Positions 62,008-64,000 of a stretch of DNA of 64,000 nucleotides are shown here, piece by piece. The stretch comes from Gemmatimonadota bacterium (lineage in GTDB: Bacteria > Gemmatimonadota > Gemmatimonadetes > Gemmatimonadales > GWC2-71-9). The notes below the pieces were generated by a model that worked only from the letters and a program-made list of their open reading frames with translations, was not told the DNA's origin and made no database searches. The translations under genes were made by a program, and so were the position numbers. Location of the stretch: assembly GCA_025357945.1 (NCBI GenBank), contig JANYLJ010000011.1, forward strand, positions 62,001 to 126,000, written 5' to 3'. Numbering within the stretch: the stretch's first letter is position 1; every line of letters begins with the position of its first letter.

Positions 62008-63246
62008 ATGGCCGACTTGTTGCCCCACCGCACCGCAGCACTCGACCGCCGGGACTTCCTGGCGTCGCTCGGCGCGATGTCGGCTGCCGGATTCAGCCAT
62101 CCCGTGCCGGCAACCGAGCCGCGCGGGCTCGCCCCGGCGTCGAGCGATTTCATGTTCGCGCCGGGGCTCACTTACCTGCAAACTGGATCCCTCGGGCCCA
62201 CACCGCGTCCGGTCATGGAGCGCACCATCGCGGCGTGGCATGAACTCGAGCTCGATCCGGTGTATTACGGCTACGGCCCGCAGGAAAAGGCGATGGACAT
62301 GGTCAGGGAGAAGGCGGCAGCGTTCCTCGGCTGCAAGACCGAAGAACTCGTCCTGACCAAGTGCACCACCGACGGCATCAACGCCGTGGCGCAGGGACTC
62401 ACGTTCGCCGCTGGCGATCGGATCCTCACCACTGACCAGGAGCATCCCGGCGGCCGTGTTGGCTGGAACTACGTCGCCCGCCGTTTCGGTGTGACGATCG
62501 ACATCGTGGTGATCCCGCCAGGCGAGAACGACGCGCAGTCCATCATCGACCGCTTCGCGAAACAGATCTCGCCGCGCACGCGCGTGCTCTCATTCTCGCA
62601 CCTGCTCACGTCCACCGGGCTCGGCATGCCGGTGGCCGAGCTTTCGGCGCTGGCCCGTTCGCGAGGGTGCATCGCGGTGGTGGACGGCGCCCAGGCGGTG
62701 GGCGGCATCGCCGTGAACGTGAAGGCACTGGGCTGTCACGCCTACGCCACCAGCGGTCACAAGTGGCTGCTCGGACCCAAGGGCACCGGGCTGCTCTACC
62801 TGAGCGAAGAGCTTGGCAGGACGGTTGATCCGATCGCCCTGCAGAGCGGGCGGGCGGCGTACTCGGAGTCGTCGGGGGTCACCAATATTCCCGGCGTGCT
62901 GGGGCTCGGCGCGGCGATCGACTACCACCTGCGCGTCGGGACCGCGCGCATCGAGGCGCACAATCTCGACCTGCGCAATCGAGTCTATGAGGCGCTCAAA
63001 GCGTTACCGGTGCTCGACGTTGTCAGCGCGCCGCCCGGGCCGCTCGCATCACCGCTTGTCAGCTACCGCCTTCCCGACGCCGTCGATGCGGGTGCGCTGC
63101 ACACCCGCCTGCGCGACAAGCACAAGGTAGTCGTGAAGGTGGTGCCGAAGAACTGGTTCAACGGGCAGCGGATCTCGACGCATCTGTTCAACACCGAGCG
63201 AGATGCCGCTGCGCTGGTGAAGGCACTGCGAGTTGAGCTGCGATGA
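62008..63246 (+). CDS. Tat-exported class V aminotransferase (isopenicillin-N epimerase-like)
   Basis: 412 residues from ATG with a strong ribosome site. The N-terminus has a twin-arginine motif (DRRDFLASLGAMSAAGF), so it is probably folded with PLP in the cytoplasm and exported by Tat. The fold-type I core has TKCTTDGINAVAQGL, DQEHPGGR, VVDGAQAVGG and the cofactor lysine at residue 252 in SGHKWLLGPKGTGLLYL. Similar proteins are annotated as isopenicillin-N epimerase-like or selenocysteine lyase-like; here the substrate is unknown. An exported PLP enzyme is somewhat unusual. Confidence 0.85.
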   Translation: MADLLPHRTAALDRRDFLASLGAMSAAGFSHPVPATEPRGLAPASSDFMFAPGLTYLQTGSLGPTPRPVMERTIAAWHELELDPVYYGYGPQEKAMDMVREKAAAFLGCKTEELVLTKCTTDGINAVAQGLTFAAGDRILTTDQEHPGGRVGWNYVARRFGVTIDIVVIPPGENDAQSIIDRFAKQISPRTRVLSFSHLLTSTGLGMPVAELSALARSRGCIAVVDGAQAVGGIAVNVKALGCHAYATSGHKWLLGPKGTGLLYLSEELGRTVDPIALQSGRAAYSESSGVTNIPGVLGLGAAIDYHLRVGTARIEAHNLDLRNRVYEALKALPVLDVVSAPPGPLASPLVSYRLPDAVDAGALHTRLRDKHKVVVKVVPKNWFNGQRISTHLFNTERDAAALVKALRVELR

Positions 63247-63421
63247 GCGAGAGCGCGGACGGTCGAAATGCTGATTGGACTGCATCGGACCGGACATTCG
63301 CGAAATCCGGTGTGCGCCAAGCACGTTCTGCAATCATTGGCGCGATAGAATCCCCATTCTGACCGTACGCGCAGGTATTTCCTCGCTGCACAGGACGGTC
63401 ACCGAAATCGAAGGAATGGCC

Positions 63422-64000
63422 ATGCGAATAGCCCGCCTGGCGAAGTTGACCTTCAAATTCCTTGCAGGACTGGTGATTCTTGGGGTCGTTGGGATCGGCG
63501 TCATACTGGGCTCCATGTGGTTGGACCACAGGACAGCAACCACCCTGCCGCCGCCCACAGGACCTTTCGCGGTGGGCCGCACGAGCTACGCCTGGGTTGA
63601 TGACACGCAGACGGACGAACTGGCGCCGCGTCCCGGGATTCCCCGAGAACTTGTTGTTTGGATCTGGTACCCCGCGGCAGGTCATTCGGCGGCGCCGATG
63701 GCCGACTACCTGCCAGTTCCATGGCGCGTGGCGGTCGAACAATACCGTGGCACGTTTGTCAGCAACTTCTTGGAGCGGGATCTGTCGCGGGTTCGAACCC
63801 ATAGCGCACGGGACCCCGACGTGTCACCGCAACAGCCGGCGTTTCCCGTGGCGATCATGCGTCCGGGCGCATCGGCCCTAACCGCAGAGTATGCCGTTCT
63901 TGCCGAAGATCTGGCGAGTCACGGTTACGTTGTGGTCGGATTCGATGCTCCGTATCGTACCCAGGTTGTGGTTTTCCCTGACGCACGGGTAATCACAAGG
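63422..64000 (+). CDS. Alpha/beta hydrolase, PAF-acetylhydrolase-like (partial, 3' end outside window)
   Basis: First 193 codons. The ATG at 63422 has AAGGA upstream; another ATG at 63416 is in frame. An N-terminal membrane anchor (FKFLAGLVILGVVGIGVILG) is followed by PTGPFAVGRTSYAWVDD, LVVWIWYPA and PVAIMRPGASALTAEYAVLAEDLASHGYVVVGFDAPYR, the start of the platelet-activating-factor acetylhydrolase-type domain. The nucleophile elbow lies beyond the window. Probable esterase or lipase on the outside of the inner membrane. Confidence 0.75.
   Translation, partial: MRIARLAKLTFKFLAGLVILGVVGIGVILGSMWLDHRTATTLPPPTGPFAVGRTSYAWVDDTQTDELAPRPGIPRELVVWIWYPAAGHSAAPMADYLPVPWRVAVEQYRGTFVSNFLERDLSRVRTHSARDPDVSPQQPAFPVAIMRPGASALTAEYAVLAEDLASHGYVVVGFDAPYRTQVVVFPDARVITR

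Noticed and set aside
63788-63801. GGTTCGAACCC resembling a tRNA T-arm
   Set aside because: It lies inside the open frame of the PAF-acetylhydrolase-like gene and no acceptor stem, D-arm or anticodon arm fits around it.
1-64000. CRISPR arrays, insertion sequences, prophage genes, rRNA and tRNA genes
   Set aside because: Looked for by eye for spaced repeats, transposase or integrase motifs and RNA-gene consensus; none was found. A tRNAscan or Infernal run would be needed to exclude small RNAs.

Overview
The window is high-GC, densely packed Gram-negative DNA. Outer-membrane and lipoprotein features, many secreted peptidases (S9, M1, M28, M55, S8, M3), a PadR plus MacB-like ABC permease pair with an N-terminal extension, a three-gene transhydrogenase and a PEP-CTERM protein fit a member of the phylum Gemmatimonadota. 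That assignment is inference from gene content; no rRNA or tRNA gene was found.

Layout. 1-4609 (minus) is a glycogen operon: glgP, glgA and a GH57 branching enzyme cut by the window start. ettA (minus) lies just upstream. 6505-10609 (plus) is a secreted operon: sorbosone-dehydrogenase-like protein, peroxiredoxin and S9 peptidase. 10617-14143 (minus) holds a Yip1-like protein, a small membrane protein, an MFS carrier and a PlsC-like acyltransferase. A small DUF4383-like gene (plus) is followed by a long hairpin built on 7-bp repeats, then an M1 aminopeptidase and a GH13 enzyme (minus). 19503-21962 (plus) is a subtilase with five PKD domains. 22020-27290 (minus) is a coupled operon of an M28 peptidase, two M55 paralogues (one apparently without its metal site) and a GH38-like protein.

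27528-36045 (minus) is the most interesting block. It is a six-gene exopolysaccharide-type operon: PEP-CTERM protein, GT39-like transferase, BcsB-like protein, a GT2 synthase with an N-terminal MshEN-type (cyclic-di-GMP receptor) domain in place of PilZ, a second GT-C-like membrane protein and a beta-barrel-like protein. It may be a c-di-GMP-gated synthesis and export machine built differently from Bcs.

36292-43075 carries housekeeping genes: thrB-thrC (minus), pntAA-pntAB-pntB (plus), and a group 2 sigma factor coupled to a small secreted protein. Then come acnA (minus), a DUF971 gene, a small membrane protein, a large secreted PIG-L deacetylase, an iron/thiamine-type ABC importer with a coupled MFS gene, an M3 oligopeptidase and infA (all plus).

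56400-64000 (plus) holds a small coiled-coil membrane protein and a PadR/ABC pair with a clear candidate operator. A decayed stretch follows: a truncated DUF4386 gene, a DUF4386 gene broken by an in-frame amber codon, and a truncated alpha/beta hydrolase. The window ends with a Tat-exported class V aminotransferase and a partial PAF-acetylhydrolase-like gene. Throughout, consecutive genes very often share ATGA, GTGA, TAATG or TGATG overlaps, which suggests translational coupling.
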